Origin: Bacteroidales bacterium
Lineage (GTDB): Bacteria > Bacteroidota > Bacteroidia > Bacteroidales > 4484-276
Assembly: GCA_035647615.1 (NCBI GenBank)
Contig: DASRND010000017.1
Span: 1 to 64,000 of the forward strand
Direction: 5' to 3'
DNA: 64,000 nucleotides
The notes under the pieces were generated by a model. The model saw only the letters and a program-made list of their open reading frames with translations, did no database searches and was not told the DNA's origin. Positions 36,821 to 45,690 of this stretch are shown here, one piece after another. A program made the position numbers and the translations under genes. Numbering within the stretch: the first letter of the stretch is position 1; each line of letters opens with the position of its first letter.

Positions 36821-37900
36821 ATGATGAAACATCCACACAGTAGTTTTATAAAGATTATGCACCGCAAGGCCGGACAGGCACCGGGCACTTTGGTGGCGCA
36901 GGAGCCGGATCAGGAACATCCCACCACGGTGCGCCTTATCACTTTCCGTGAGCAGAATTTTCAGCAGACGGAGATAACGGACGTAGCGCAACTACCCCAA
37001 CTAATCAGCGCCGACACCACCAATTGGATTCACGTCACCGGGTACGCCGACCTCAGCGTTTTCGAGAAACTTGGCGTGGCATTCAACATCAGCAACCTCA
37101 CCATCGAAGACGTGCTCAACCCCGGCCATCTGCCTAAATTTGAAGATGCCGGCGATTACCTCTTCCTAACCCTGAAACTGCTTTCGCCCAAAAACGAACA
37201 GGGCGAGTATGGTCGCAATCAGATAAGTATGGTGCTGCTGCCTGGCACATTCATCAGCTTTGCGCAATATCCGGCTCTGGCGCTCGAAGAATACATCAGC
37301 CGCATCGAAAAGGCTATCGGCACTGTTCGCCAGCGCCACGAAGATTACCTGCTTTATCGTCTTACCGATATTATTGTGGATGAGTATTTTGGGATTTTCG
37401 AACAACTCGAAGAACAGATTTTTACCACCGAAGAAGATTTGACAAACGACCCGGCCGTATCGCTTGCCGCCGAAATTAATGCGCTCAAGAAAAACGTTTA
37501 CTATCTGCGCAAGCAACTCCTCCCGGCCAATGAAGCTGTACGCAAAGTAATGAAAACCGAAAATCCGCTCATCACCAAACCCATCTTCCGCTTCTTCTCC
37601 GATGTGATGGACCATCTCGACCACCTGGTGCAACTGCTCGAAGGCTACCGCGAAACCATTACCGGCCTGCTGGAACTGCAAAGTGCCAACAACGCCAACC
37701 GCATGAACGAGGTGATGAAAACCCTTACCATGATTGCCACCATCTTTATCCCGCTCACTTTTATTGCCGGCGTTTACGGTATGAATTTCCACTACATGCC
37801 TGAACTTGCCTACCCATGGGCTTATCCCGCAGCGCTCGGACTGATGCTCCTCATTGGTGTAGCCATGTACCTCTACATGCGCAAGATGAGATGGTTTTAA
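36821..37900 (+). CDS. corA: CorA-family magnesium/cobalt transporter
   Basis: A 359-residue CorA channel. The cytosolic funnel spans about residues 20-290, with the long stalk helix covering NEVMKTLTMIATIF; the pore signature GMN follows TM1 (AGVYGMNF) and TM2 runs ALGLMLLIGVAMYLYM. The basic C-terminus RKMRWF is typical. It carries Mg2+ (or Co2+/Ni2+). A diverged 141-bp copy of its 3' end, including stop codon and downstream bases, recurs after the catalase gene. Divergent from the histidine kinase. Confidence 0.9.
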   Translation: MMKHPHSSFIKIMHRKAGQAPGTLVAQEPDQEHPTTVRLITFREQNFQQTEITDVAQLPQLISADTTNWIHVTGYADLSVFEKLGVAFNISNLTIEDVLNPGHLPKFEDAGDYLFLTLKLLSPKNEQGEYGRNQISMVLLPGTFISFAQYPALALEEYISRIEKAIGTVRQRHEDYLLYRLTDIIVDEYFGIFEQLEEQIFTTEEDLTNDPAVSLAAEINALKKNVYYLRKQLLPANEAVRKVMKTENPLITKPIFRFFSDVMDHLDHLVQLLEGYRETITGLLELQSANNANRMNEVMKTLTMIATIFIPLTFIAGVYGMNFHYMPELAYPWAYPAALGLMLLIGVAMYLYMRKMRWF

Positions 37901-37936
37901 TTGTTTAAAAGCTTAAAGGCTGATGAAACGACCGTT
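37796..37936 (+). repeat. corA 3'-end direct repeat, copy A
   Basis: The last 35 codons of corA plus 36 bp downstream. A copy of exactly the same length lies at 39551-39691 with about 15 mismatches; the two flank the catalase gene in direct orientation. Confidence 0.85.
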
Positions 37937-37978
37937 GACTGCAAGTGCCTGAAACCGTGTAAACAGCGGAAATTATTA

Positions 37979-38009
37979 TTGAAACATTAAAAAGAAAAAA
38001 GTAATTTTA
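37979..38009 (+). promoter_or_regulatory. Candidate catalase promoter
   Basis: TTG at 37979-37981 and TAATTTTA at 38002-38009 with a 20-bp spacer; the -7 box has one mismatch to TAnnTTTG. Confidence 0.4.
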
Positions 38010-38037
38010 CGACTCATCAACTTAAAAATAAAATATT

Positions 38038-39501
38038 ATGAAATGGATGAAGAAAAAACTTACAAGTAGCTCTGGCGCACCTGTAGTAGATAACCAAAAC
38101 GCTATGACAGCCGGCCCAAGAGGACCAATGCTTCTGCAGGATATTTGGTATCTGGAAAAACTAGCTCACTTCGATAGAGAAGTAATTCCTGAAAGACGTA
38201 TGCACGCCAAAGGATCAGGCGCATTTGGTACATTCACAGTAACTCATGACATTACGAAATACACAAAAGCAAAAATATTTTCGGAGGTAGGTAAAAAAAC
38301 AGAAATGTTTGCACGGTTTTCAACTGTTGCAGGTGAACGTGGTGCTGCCGATGCTGAAAGAGATCTTCGCGGATTTGCCATGAAATTTTATACCGAAGAA
38401 GGAAACTGGGATTTGGTAGGAAATAATACGCCTGTATTTTTCTTAAAAGACCCTATGAAATTTCCTGACCTAAACCATGCTATAAAGCGCGACCCAAAAA
38501 CAAATTTGAGAAGTCCAAAAAACAATTGGGATTTTTGGACAAGCCTTCCCGAAGCATTGCATCAGGTAACCATTACAATGAGCGACAGGGGGATTCCTCT
38601 ATCCTACCGACACATGAATGGATATGGCAGCCATACTTACAGCCTGATCAACAGCAGGAATGAAAGGATCTGGGTGAAATTTCATTTTAAAACACAACAA
38701 GGCATTAAAAACCTGACAGACCAGCAAGCCGAAGCTGTAGTTGCGAAATGCAGAGAAAGTAATCAAAGAGACTTGTTTGATAGCATCGAAAAAGGCGATT
38801 TCCCAAAATGGAATATGAAAATACAGGTAATGACAGACGAGCAAGCCAAAAATCATTATCACAATCCTTTTGACTTAACAAAGGTTTGGCCGCATAAAGA
38901 GTTCCCTTTGATTGATGTGGGTGTTTTTGAATTGAATAAAAATCCTGAAAATTATTTTGTAGATGTTGAGCAAGCGGCTTTTAACCCTGCAAATATAGTT
39001 ACCGGCATTGGTTTTTCGCCCGACAAAATGCTGCAAGGCCGATTGTTCTCTTACGGAGACGCACAGAGATACCGGTTAGGTGTAAACCACCATTTGATTC
39101 CTGTAAATAAATCCAGATGCCCATTCTTAAACATGTATCACCGTGACGGCCAAATGAGAACTGACGATAATTACGGTGCAACTCTGGGCTATGAGCCAAA
39201 CAGTTACGGCGAATGGCAGGAGCAGCCCGAGTTTAAAGAGCCGCCTTTGGAATTAAGCGGAGCTGCCGACCATTGGAATCATCGGGAAGATGACGATGAC
39301 TACTATTCGCAGGCAGGCAACCTTTTCCGTTTGATGAGCGCAGAACAAAAGCAAGTCCTGTTTGAAAATACTGCAAGAAATATGGGAGATGCTCCTATGG
39401 AAGTAAAAACCCGACATATTAAAAATTGTATGCAAGCGGACGAAGCATACGGAAGAGGAGTTGCAAAGGAATTAAAAATTGAACTCTCTGAGGTAAAATA
39501 A
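38038..39501 (+). CDS. katA: Monofunctional heme catalase (clade 3, small subunit)
   Basis: A 487-residue catalase that dismutates hydrogen peroxide. The distal histidine lies in [11 protein letters not shown] (His56), the asparagine region in [10 protein letters not shown], and the proximal heme tyrosine in [14 protein letters not shown] near residue 340. Length fits small-subunit catalases. Base composition and codon choice are visibly more AT-rich than in corA or secA. The gene sits between direct repeats of the corA tail, which points to insertion or recombination after corA was in place. Confidence 0.94.
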   Translation: MKWMKKKLTSSSGAPVVDNQNAMTAGPRGPMLLQDIWYLEKLAHFDREVIPERRMHAKGSGAFGTFTVTHDITKYTKAKIFSEVGKKTEMFARFSTVAGERGAADAERDLRGFAMKFYTEEGNWDLVGNNTPVFFLKDPMKFPDLNHAIKRDPKTNLRSPKNNWDFWTSLPEALHQVTITMSDRGIPLSYRHMNGYGSHTYSLINSRNERIWVKFHFKTQQGIKNLTDQQAEAVVAKCRESNQRDLFDSIEKGDFPKWNMKIQVMTDEQAKNHYHNPFDLTKVWPHKEFPLIDVGVFELNKNPENYFVDVEQAAFNPANIVTGIGFSPDKMLQGRLFSYGDAQRYRLGVNHHLIPVNKSRCPFLNMYHRDGQMRTDDNYGATLGYEPNSYGEWQEQPEFKEPPLELSGAADHWNHREDDDDYYSQAGNLFRLMSAEQKQVLFENTARNMGDAPMEVKTRHIKNCMQADEAYGRGVAKELKIELSEVK

Positions 39502-39550
39502 TAACCAGCAGCAGCCTGCAAAGGCAATATCCAATAAGGTTTTCGATTCC

Positions 39551-39691
39551 ATGCCAGAACTTGCCTACCCGTGGGCTTATCCCACAGCGCCCGGGCTGAT
39601 GCTCCTCATTGGCGTGGCCATGAACCTCTACATGCGCAAGATGAGGTGGTTTTGAATCTTTAAAAGTTGAAAGGCTGATGAAATGACCGTT
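39551..39691 (+). repeat. corA 3'-end direct repeat, copy B
   Basis: Translates as MPELAYPWAYP...YMRKMRWF followed by a TGA stop, where copy A uses TAA. Fifteen or so differences, many at third codon positions, over 141 bp; no start or upstream corA sequence is attached. It is a corA 3' fragment, not a gene. Confidence 0.85.
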
Positions 39692-39706
39692 ATCAGGAAG
39701 TTTCTT

Positions 39707-39714
39707 TATTTTTG
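39707..39714 (+). promoter_or_regulatory. -7 element upstream of fucosidase gene
   Basis: TATTTTTG matches TAnnTTTG and lies directly after the corA-tail copy B, 77 bp before the chosen fucosidase start. Confidence 0.4.
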
Positions 39715-39790
39715 GACACGAAAAAAATAGATGAAACAAAATCGCGAGTTAACAGAAACAACCTTTAACAGCCAGCATAAAAAAGAAGCA

Positions 39791-41521
39791 ATGAAAATAA
39801 AATCCCTTTCAAAAATATTAATAATAGGATGTGTCTTTTTATCAATAACATCCTGTGACCTAGACAACCCGAAAACATCACAAACGCAACAGACTGATGC
39901 CGCTGAAGCTTTGGCCAACTGGGAGAATCAAAAGTTTTCGATGTTTATCCATTGGGGACTTTACTCCCTTCCGGCAGGTGTTTGGAAGGGTGAAAAAATC
40001 AATGGTTACAGTGAGCAAATAAAGGGACATGCGCGGATTCCGACCGAAGAATACCGAAAATTAGCTACTCAGTTTAATCCAACCAACTGGAATGCCGATT
40101 CGGTTGCTTTGCTGGCCCGGAAAGCGGGGATGAAATCTATCGTCATAACCTCCAAGCACCACGATGGCTTTTGTATGTTCGATTCTAAATACACCGCTTT
40201 TGATGTGGTTGATGCAACTCCCTACAAAAAGGATGTGCTTAAAGATTTGGCCGACGCCTGTAAACGCCATGACCTTAAGTTCGGCGTCTATTTTTCGCTG
40301 ATCGACTGGGATTACGAAGGCGCCATGCCTTTTGTTTCTGTACGTAATTCAGATTCGATACCGCCGCAGCATCATCAGTACAATTTGAATCAGATTGAAG
40401 AACTGCTGACGAATTATGGTGAAATTTCTGAGATTTGGTTCGACATGGGCGCTCCCACCTATAATCAAAGCAAAGAGATAGCGGCGCTTGTAAAAGAATT
40501 GCAGCCCAATTGTATGATCAGCGGAAGGCTTTGGAATGATCAGGGCGATTTTGTGGTGATGGGCGACAATCTTAAACCTGATTTCAAAATGGGCGTTCCC
40601 TGGCAAACGCCCGCTTCTATGTTTCCGGAAACCTGGAGCTACCGTTCCTGGCAGGAAAGACCAAGTGTAGAAGCAAAAATTAATGAAAAAATTCACGACT
40701 TAATAAGTGTAGTAAGTTTGGGCGGCAACTATTTGCTAAACATCGGCCCCGCGGGAGATGGAACGATTGTCCCTTTTGAAAAGCAAGTCCTGGAAGGTAT
40801 CGGCCAATGGCACAAAGAAAATGGCGAGGCGGTGTATGGAACAACGACAGCCACGATTGACGCACAAAACTGGGGTCTGATAACTGCAAGAGACGGGAAA
40901 TTATATCTTCATATCATCCACTTTCCCGAAAACGAAACACTTACAATCGAAGGTTTAAACTCCAATATCAAAAGAGCCTACCTCCTTTCCGATTCAGGTA
41001 TTTCTCTACAAAGTATGACTAATGATCCAGGGCTTGAGATCGACTTAACAAACATTACAAACAGAGACAAATATGCTACCGTTGTTGTTCTGGAATACGA
41101 AGGGGAATTGGGATACACGCCCAAAAATGTAATCTTTCCAAACGAGGAGGGCGCGTTTATTTTAACCCGGGATAACGCAACAGAACTCCATAGTTTCAGT
41201 GGGCACGATTATTACTCAACCAAAGCTACCGTTGTAAAAAACAGATGGTATTTAGCTGGTAATAAAAAGGAAGCTTATCAGGTAAATCTTGCTCATTCGA
41301 ACGACGCCACCGAATCTTTGAAATTATCCGTTAACAATCTAGAATACGTAATTCCATCCTCTGGTGAAGAGAATAAGTTAAAAAATGGGCTTTCCAATCA
41401 GACGATTGATGGTGTGAATTTGTATTTGGATAAAATTAATGAAATCGAACTTTCGCTGGAAAATCAAGACAATCCGCACAAAGGATTAAACATTGAAGAG
41501 CTGAAAATTGAGATTAAATAG
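39791..41521 (+). CDS. GH29 alpha-L-fucosidase, lipoprotein
   Basis: A 576-residue glycoside hydrolase family 29 protein. The ATG at 39791 gives a lipoprotein signal peptide with lipobox ITSC (cysteine near residue 18); the frame to 39731 would place extra residues before it. Family residues include FSMFIHWGLYS, SKHHDGFCMFDS and the nucleophile region EIWFDMGAPT (Asp near residue 222); the C-terminal part is beta-rich, probably for carbohydrate binding. It should remove fucose from glycans at the cell surface. No sus genes adjoin it. Confidence 0.88.
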   Translation: MKIKSLSKILIIGCVFLSITSCDLDNPKTSQTQQTDAAEALANWENQKFSMFIHWGLYSLPAGVWKGEKINGYSEQIKGHARIPTEEYRKLATQFNPTNWNADSVALLARKAGMKSIVITSKHHDGFCMFDSKYTAFDVVDATPYKKDVLKDLADACKRHDLKFGVYFSLIDWDYEGAMPFVSVRNSDSIPPQHHQYNLNQIEELLTNYGEISEIWFDMGAPTYNQSKEIAALVKELQPNCMISGRLWNDQGDFVVMGDNLKPDFKMGVPWQTPASMFPETWSYRSWQERPSVEAKINEKIHDLISVVSLGGNYLLNIGPAGDGTIVPFEKQVLEGIGQWHKENGEAVYGTTTATIDAQNWGLITARDGKLYLHIIHFPENETLTIEGLNSNIKRAYLLSDSGISLQSMTNDPGLEIDLTNITNRDKYATVVVLEYEGELGYTPKNVIFPNEEGAFILTRDNATELHSFSGHDYYSTKATVVKNRWYLAGNKKEAYQVNLAHSNDATESLKLSVNNLEYVIPSSGEENKLKNGLSNQTIDGVNLYLDKINEIELSLENQDNPHKGLNIEELKIEIK

Positions 41522-41592
41522 AAAAACGAATGCTCGATAGGCCATGTCGGTTTTACGGGGCTGGGAAGAAGAACCAGGTTTCGGAAATTAAA

Positions 41593-41600
41593 TATCTTTG
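41593..41600 (+). promoter_or_regulatory. -7 element upstream of the PIN toxin-antitoxin pair
   Basis: TATCTTTG matches TAnnTTTG. Downstream is a 32-codon frame (41618-41716, MSLALRNN...), too short to judge, then the antitoxin gene. Confidence 0.35.
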
Positions 41601-41728
41601 TTCAAAAACGAATATTTATGAGTTTAGCATTACGAAATAATACAATTGATAAATTTCCTGGTTTTCTTAAAGAAAAGAATGCCAGAGCCATTTCCACTTT
41701 TTTGTACATCAGATAAAAGTATATTGTT

Positions 41729-41944
41729 ATGGAATCCTTAAGAATTGAAATAATCAATCCAAAAGCAAAACGGTTGCTTAAAAGCCTGGCTGATCTTGAT
41801 CTAATCAGGATAAAAAAAGTGCAAGTCAAATCTGATTTTTCTGAATTACTTAAAAAATTAAGAAGTCAATCTGAAGACGCCCCTTCTTTAGAAGAAATCA
41901 CTAAAGAAGTTGAATCGGTTAGAAAGTCCCGATATGAAAAGTAA
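41729..41944 (+). CDS. Antitoxin-like protein of the PIN toxin pair
   Basis: A 71-residue acidic-and-basic helical protein (MESLRIEIINPKAKRLLKSLADLDLIRI...). The opening strand LRIEIINPKAKRLLKSL and the charged C-terminal helix are typical of antitoxins encoded before PIN-domain toxins in Bacteroidota. No DNA-binding motif can be stated with certainty. It overlaps the PIN gene by 11 bp, suggesting coupled translation. Confidence 0.7.
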   Translation: MESLRIEIINPKAKRLLKSLADLDLIRIKKVQVKSDFSELLKKLRSQSEDAPSLEEITKEVESVRKSRYEK

Positions 41945-42344
41945 AAAGATCATTCTTGACACGAATCTTTGGATTAGCTTTCTTATCGCCAAAGATTTTA
42001 GCTTTTTAGATGAGTATATCGAAACTGGAAAAGTAAAACTTGTTTTCTCTAAAGAGTTAATTCAGGAATTTTTGGTAGTCTCTCACCGGCCAAAATTTCA
42101 AAAACACTTCACCTACAAAGACATTGAACACTTGCTTCTTATTTTTGACAAATTTGGAGTTTTAGTGGAAGTAACTTCTAAATTAAAACTCTGCCGAGAC
42201 AATAAAGATGATTTTTTATTAAACCTCGCAACTGACAGCAATGCCGACTACCTTGTTACCGGGGACAATGACTTACTTGAAATAAAAAATGTACAAAAAA
42301 CGAGAATCCTTACCATTAGTGAATTGAGAGAGGGACTCGCATAA
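41934..42344 (+). CDS. PIN-domain toxin (COG1569-type)
   Basis: A 136-residue PIN nuclease. Acidic residues expected at the metal site are visible: Asp in ILDTNLWISF near residue 8, Glu in SKELIQEFL near 45, Asp in CRDNKDDF near 96 and Asp in VTGDNDLLE near 115. PIN toxins of this type cleave RNA. The ATG at 41934 is chosen for the MKSKKIILDTN N-terminus; the frame from 41910 overlaps the antitoxin too far. All catalytic residues seem intact. Confidence 0.8.
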   Translation: MKSKKIILDTNLWISFLIAKDFSFLDEYIETGKVKLVFSKELIQEFLVVSHRPKFQKHFTYKDIEHLLLIFDKFGVLVEVTSKLKLCRDNKDDFLLNLATDSNADYLVTGDNDLLEIKNVQKTRILTISELREGLA

Positions 42345-42346
42345 TT

Positions 42347-42510
42347 ATGGATTTAACACCGATTAAAACAGAAGTGGATTAGAGATCAGCATTGAAAAGA
42401 TTAGAAGGGATTTTTGATGCAAACCTGGCACTCCGAAGAGTGAAAAGCTTGAAATAATTGGGTTAATTGTTGACGGTTATGAAAACAAACATTATCCAAT
42501 CGAATCAGCC
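42347..42510 (+). pseudogene. Broken higA-type antitoxin gene
   Basis: From ATG 42347 the frame reads MDLTPIKTEVD, a TAG stop, then RSALKRLEGIFDA; after a +1 shift it continues KPGTPKSEKLEIIGLIVDGYENKHYPIES. This order matches the N-terminal region of the HigA/XRE antitoxin family that precedes the helix-turn-helix. The stop, the frameshift and the absence of the helix-turn-helix show it is dead. It follows the PIN toxin by 2 bp. No higB toxin was found. Confidence 0.7.
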
Positions 42511-42552
42511 TCAGGCAGCCCGGCTATAATACACATCATTTGCACGCTGAAC

Positions 42553-42918
42553 CTAAGGCGTCACTTCAACGATTACTTCCGTTTGTGCAAGTATTCCAAA
42601 AAGCGGAGTTCTTTTTTGATACAAACTGCTGGGTATTTGTTCTTTCAACAATACATTATCTGAATTGAAAACCGGAAGCTTTTTCATTATTTCAATGACC
42701 ATTTCAATATCTTTTAACTCAAAAGATTCAGTCTTAGGAATCTTCCGTGAACTTCCAATGTAAGTTATTTGTCGCGGTGTGATTCTTTGAATTTCGAATT
42801 TTTTTCCTGCACCAATACCTTCAAAACATCCAAGTTCTTCAAGTTTTTCTTTTATCGATTCAACGACGACTGAAGACGGCTTCGTTATAAATTTTTCATT
42901 TACTGTGAAATTGCTCAT
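42553..42918 (-). CDS. Protein of unknown function
   Basis: A 121-residue protein starting MSNFTVNEKFITKP, with a mixed alpha/beta appearance: an N-terminal helix, a central segment KFEIQRITPRQITYIGSS, and a hydrophobic C-terminus GILAQTEVIVEV. No signal peptide or membrane segment. I do not recognise a family. It lies in an AT-rich stretch with decayed genes on both sides, so it may itself be an accessory or remnant gene; the frame is intact. Confidence 0.45.
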   Translation of the reverse strand: MSNFTVNEKFITKPSSVVVESIKEKLEELGCFEGIGAGKKFEIQRITPRQITYIGSSRKIPKTESFELKDIEMVIEIMKKLPVFNSDNVLLKEQIPSSLYQKRTPLFGILAQTEVIVEVTP

Positions 42919-42971
42919 GTGTGTAGAAATAAGTTTTTTTTAAAATGTGAATCAGTTTGTGTGTAGTCCTT

Positions 42972-43202
42972 TTAGTTGTTTCCAGACATGAATGTTTTAA
43001 TTCTATCAATAAAACCGGCTACTTCATAATTTTTATCATCGATTTCATTATCATTTCCAAGTTGGAAATGCGCCAAATCATTTAAGCCAAATTTAGTTTT
43101 ATTGATACCAAAATATTTTTCAGGTCTAATTTTATGGGTACAAATCCCATGTTTCGCAAGATAGCATAAAATCTGTTCCCCATGTCGGACGCAATAATTA
43201 CC
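42972..43202 (-). pseudogene. C-terminal fragment of an unknown gene
   Basis: On the minus strand an open stretch reads GNYCVRHGEQILCYL, then KIRPEKYFGINKTKFGLNDLAHFQL and ends IKTFMSGNN-stop. It is closed upstream by an in-frame TAA and has no ATG in a plausible place. Protein-like composition suggests a truncated coding sequence upstream of the 42553-42918 gene. The 469-bp gap 42919-43387 holds this and nothing else I recognise. Confidence 0.4.
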
Positions 43203-43387
43203 TTATCTTACTGATGCTTATCCTTTTGCTGTTCCACAAAAAACAAAATCCAAATTTACTTTTAATAGAACTTTAAGCAGATCACTTATTTCAGAGCTTC
43301 TGACCCGACCCTCCCCCTTGACCACGCTAACCGTGTCATTTCCACCGAAGGGAGAAATCTGATGCCTTTATCCGTTGAGCAAAAATT

Positions 43388-43681
43388 TTACTTAAACACC
43401 ACTTCATCAACTACATCAAAGCCGGCTTCCTTGTTGAGAGCAGTTTTGATCTTTTCGCGGGCGTAGGTAAGCTCGTTGCGCAGCGAAGCCGAATCGACTT
43501 CTACGAAGAGCGTGCGCCGGTAAATGCTCAACTTTACCGTATGGCGCGCTATCATTGCGCCCACCACCTGCTCCCACGAGTTGATGAGACCCGCTTCATT
43601 AAACTTCTGGTCAATCCGGAATTTATTTAAAATGTCGCGAATAGCATCGCCCAGGCTCTGCACATTGGGGTCTTTATACAT
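43388..43681 (-). CDS. DUF721 (DciA-like) protein
   Basis: A 97-residue DUF721 protein: MYKDPNVQSLGDAIRDILNKFRI...WEQVVGAMIARHT, then KLSIYRRTLFVEVDSASLRNEL. DUF721 members are related to DciA, which helps load the replicative helicase, and commonly sit next to recF in Bacteroidota. The start at 43681 overlaps the recF stop by 8 bp, so translation is probably coupled; the open frame to 43756 is inside recF and ignored. Confidence 0.82.
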   Translation of the reverse strand: MYKDPNVQSLGDAIRDILNKFRIDQKFNEAGLINSWEQVVGAMIARHTVKLSIYRRTLFVEVDSASLRNELTYAREKIKTALNKEAGFDVVDEVVFK

Positions 43682-44810
43682 TGTCGATGGGTTTAGAATG
43701 GTTTTTAACTTCCTCCGGCACACCCTGGCGGATGTGATAAATTCGGTGGTCGGCATTTACTTTGTCGAGCAGGTGTTCGATTCGCTCACGCTGTGTATCG
43801 GTGATAAAAACCTGACCGAAATTATTTTCGCTGGTGAGTTGGATGAGCTGCTCCACGCGCTTGTTGTCGAGTTTATCAAAGATATCGTCGAGCAACATGA
43901 TGGGTTTGTAGCTTTTGAGTTCGCGGATGTATTCGTATTGCGCCAGACGCAGCGCCACGATAAACGACTTCTGCTGACCTTGCGAACCGAACTTCTTAAC
44001 AGGGTGTCCCTGGATATTCAGAATGAGGTCGTCTTTGTGAATGCCCACGTTGGTGTATCGCGAAGCCCGGTCGCGCTGCAGGGATTCTTCGAGCAACACG
44101 GCCAGACTTTCTTTCTCAAGCTGCGTTTCGTATTGTATCTCCACACTTTCGACGCCCCCCGAAATCAGTTGGAAATATCTTTCAAACACAGGGATGTAAG
44201 CCTCCAGAAACTGCCGGCGCACCGGATAAATTTTCATGCCCAGATGCGCGAGCTGCTCATCCCATATCTGCAACGAAGCTGCATGGAAGCTATGGGTTTC
44301 AGCAAAGTTTTTCAGCAGCGCATTGCGCTGCGCCAGCACCTTGTTATAGCTGATCAGGTCGTCGAGATAGACTTTGTCGAATTGTGAAATGATGCTGTCG
44401 ATGAAGCGCCGCCGCACGTCGCTGCCCTCGTTAATCAGGTCGCGGTCGTAGGGCGAAATCATCACCAGCGGATACAAGCCGATGTGATCGGAAAGCCGGT
44501 CGTATTCCTTTTTATTAAGCTTAAAACTTTTTTTCTGATTTCTTTTCTGAACACATTGTATCGTTTCGGTGGCGCGGCTGTTGAGGTCGTACCTTCCGGT
44601 GATAGAAAAATAAGGCTCCTCGTGGCGGATATTTTGTGAGTCGATGGCGTTGAAATAGCTTTTGCAAAAGGAGAGGTAATAAATGGCGTCGAGGAGATTG
44701 GTCTTGCCGGCGGCGTTGTCGCCAATAAAACAGTTCACCCGCGCCGAGAAATCCATATCCGCTTCAGCGATATTTTTAAAATTATGAAGTTGTAGATTTT
44801 TAAGAAACAT
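43674..44810 (-). CDS. recF: DNA replication/repair protein RecF
   Basis: A 378-residue RecF SMC-like ATPase that loads RecA at gaps via RecOR. Walker A is GDNAAGKTNLLDAI (residues 29-42), the signature motif is KKFGSQGQQKSFIVALRLA, and Walker B is PIMLLDDIFDKLD near residue 320. Length is normal. It overlaps ispH at its start by 11 bp and DUF721 at its end by 8 bp, giving a tight ispH-recF-DUF721 operon. Confidence 0.94.
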   Translation of the reverse strand: MFLKNLQLHNFKNIAEADMDFSARVNCFIGDNAAGKTNLLDAIYYLSFCKSYFNAIDSQNIRHEEPYFSITGRYDLNSRATETIQCVQKRNQKKSFKLNKKEYDRLSDHIGLYPLVMISPYDRDLINEGSDVRRRFIDSIISQFDKVYLDDLISYNKVLAQRNALLKNFAETHSFHAASLQIWDEQLAHLGMKIYPVRRQFLEAYIPVFERYFQLISGGVESVEIQYETQLEKESLAVLLEESLQRDRASRYTNVGIHKDDLILNIQGHPVKKFGSQGQQKSFIVALRLAQYEYIRELKSYKPIMLLDDIFDKLDNKRVEQLIQLTSENNFGQVFITDTQRERIEHLLDKVNADHRIYHIRQGVPEEVKNHSKPIDNV

Positions 44811-45690
44811 CGCCTTGCCGGTTTTGAGTTATTTCATTTATCTGTTCGGCCACCTGCCCTAGAAGCCACAGCGGAGTGGAGGTAGCGCCGGTGATGCCGA
44901 CTTTTTTTGCATGCGCAAACCACTCACTTTTTATTTCGTCGATGGCTGCCACCTTAAACGTTTGCGGGTTGTGCCCGCGACAAATTCCGTAAAGGTATTT
45001 CCCGTTGGATGAGCTGGCGCCGCTCACAAAAACCACCACATCGTGGGCTTTGGAAAATTGCACCAGGCGGCTATCGCGGTTGCTCACCTGGCGGCAGATA
45101 CTGTCGGTAGCGGTAAAATGTAGCATGTCGGCGTCTGTAATTTCACTTCCGGCCTTAGCGATGCTTTCGGTGAGTTGCTGGTAGAGCTTTCTGTTTTGGG
45201 TAGTCTGTGCAAAAAGATAGATAGGCCGCGCAAAATCTATCTGGTTTAGATCCTCTTCCGTTTCGACGATGATTGCCTGGTTGCCGGTCTGGCCGTTGAG
45301 GCCAATCACCTCCGGATGGTTTTTTCGTCCAAAAATTACCACCTGCACCTCCGGCTGCTGATGCGCCCGCTTCACCTTTTGCTGCAAACGCAACACCACC
45401 GGGCAGGTGGCGTCGATGAGGCTCAAATTATTTTTACGGGCTGTTTCGTAAGTGGCGGGCGGCTCGCCATGTGCACGGATAAGAACAGTAGCATCCTGCA
45501 AAGCCGCAAATTCCTGATGGTCGATCACACGCAAACCCAACTTCTCCAGCCGATGCGTCTCGGCCTCGTTGTGGATGATGGCGCCAAGGCAATAGAGTTG
45601 CCCGTGTTGGCTCAGCTCCTGCTCTGCCAGCCGGATAGCCCGCGACACCCCACCACAAAACCCTGCGTCTTTATCAATTTCTATTACCAT
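44800..45690 (-). CDS. ispH: 4-hydroxy-3-methylbut-2-enyl diphosphate reductase
   Basis: A 296-residue IspH/LytB, last enzyme of the MEP isoprenoid pathway. The three cluster cysteines are in DAGFCGGVSRAI (Cys12), DATCPVV (near residue 95) and TDSICRQVSNRDSRL (near 192); HGE (near 73) and the SSNGKYLYG / GATSTP motifs supply substrate contacts. It is the first gene of the ispH-recF-DUF721 operon, on the - strand. Confidence 0.94.
   Translation of the reverse strand: MVIEIDKDAGFCGGVSRAIRLAEQELSQHGQLYCLGAIIHNEAETHRLEKLGLRVIDHQEFAALQDATVLIRAHGEPPATYETARKNNLSLIDATCPVVLRLQQKVKRAHQQPEVQVVIFGRKNHPEVIGLNGQTGNQAIIVETEEDLNQIDFARPIYLFAQTTQNRKLYQQLTESIAKAGSEITDADMLHFTATDSICRQVSNRDSRLVQFSKAHDVVVFVSGASSSNGKYLYGICRGHNPQTFKVAAIDEIKSEWFAHAKKVGITGATSTPLWLLGQVAEQINEITQNRQGDVS

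Noticed and set aside
36475..36888. 137-codon minus-strand frame between the kinase and corA
   Set aside because: Overlaps the kinase start and corA start on opposite strands and has no family signature.
41618..41716. 32-codon frame before the PIN antitoxin
   Set aside because: Too short to judge, with no recognisable family; mentioned only in the promoter entry.
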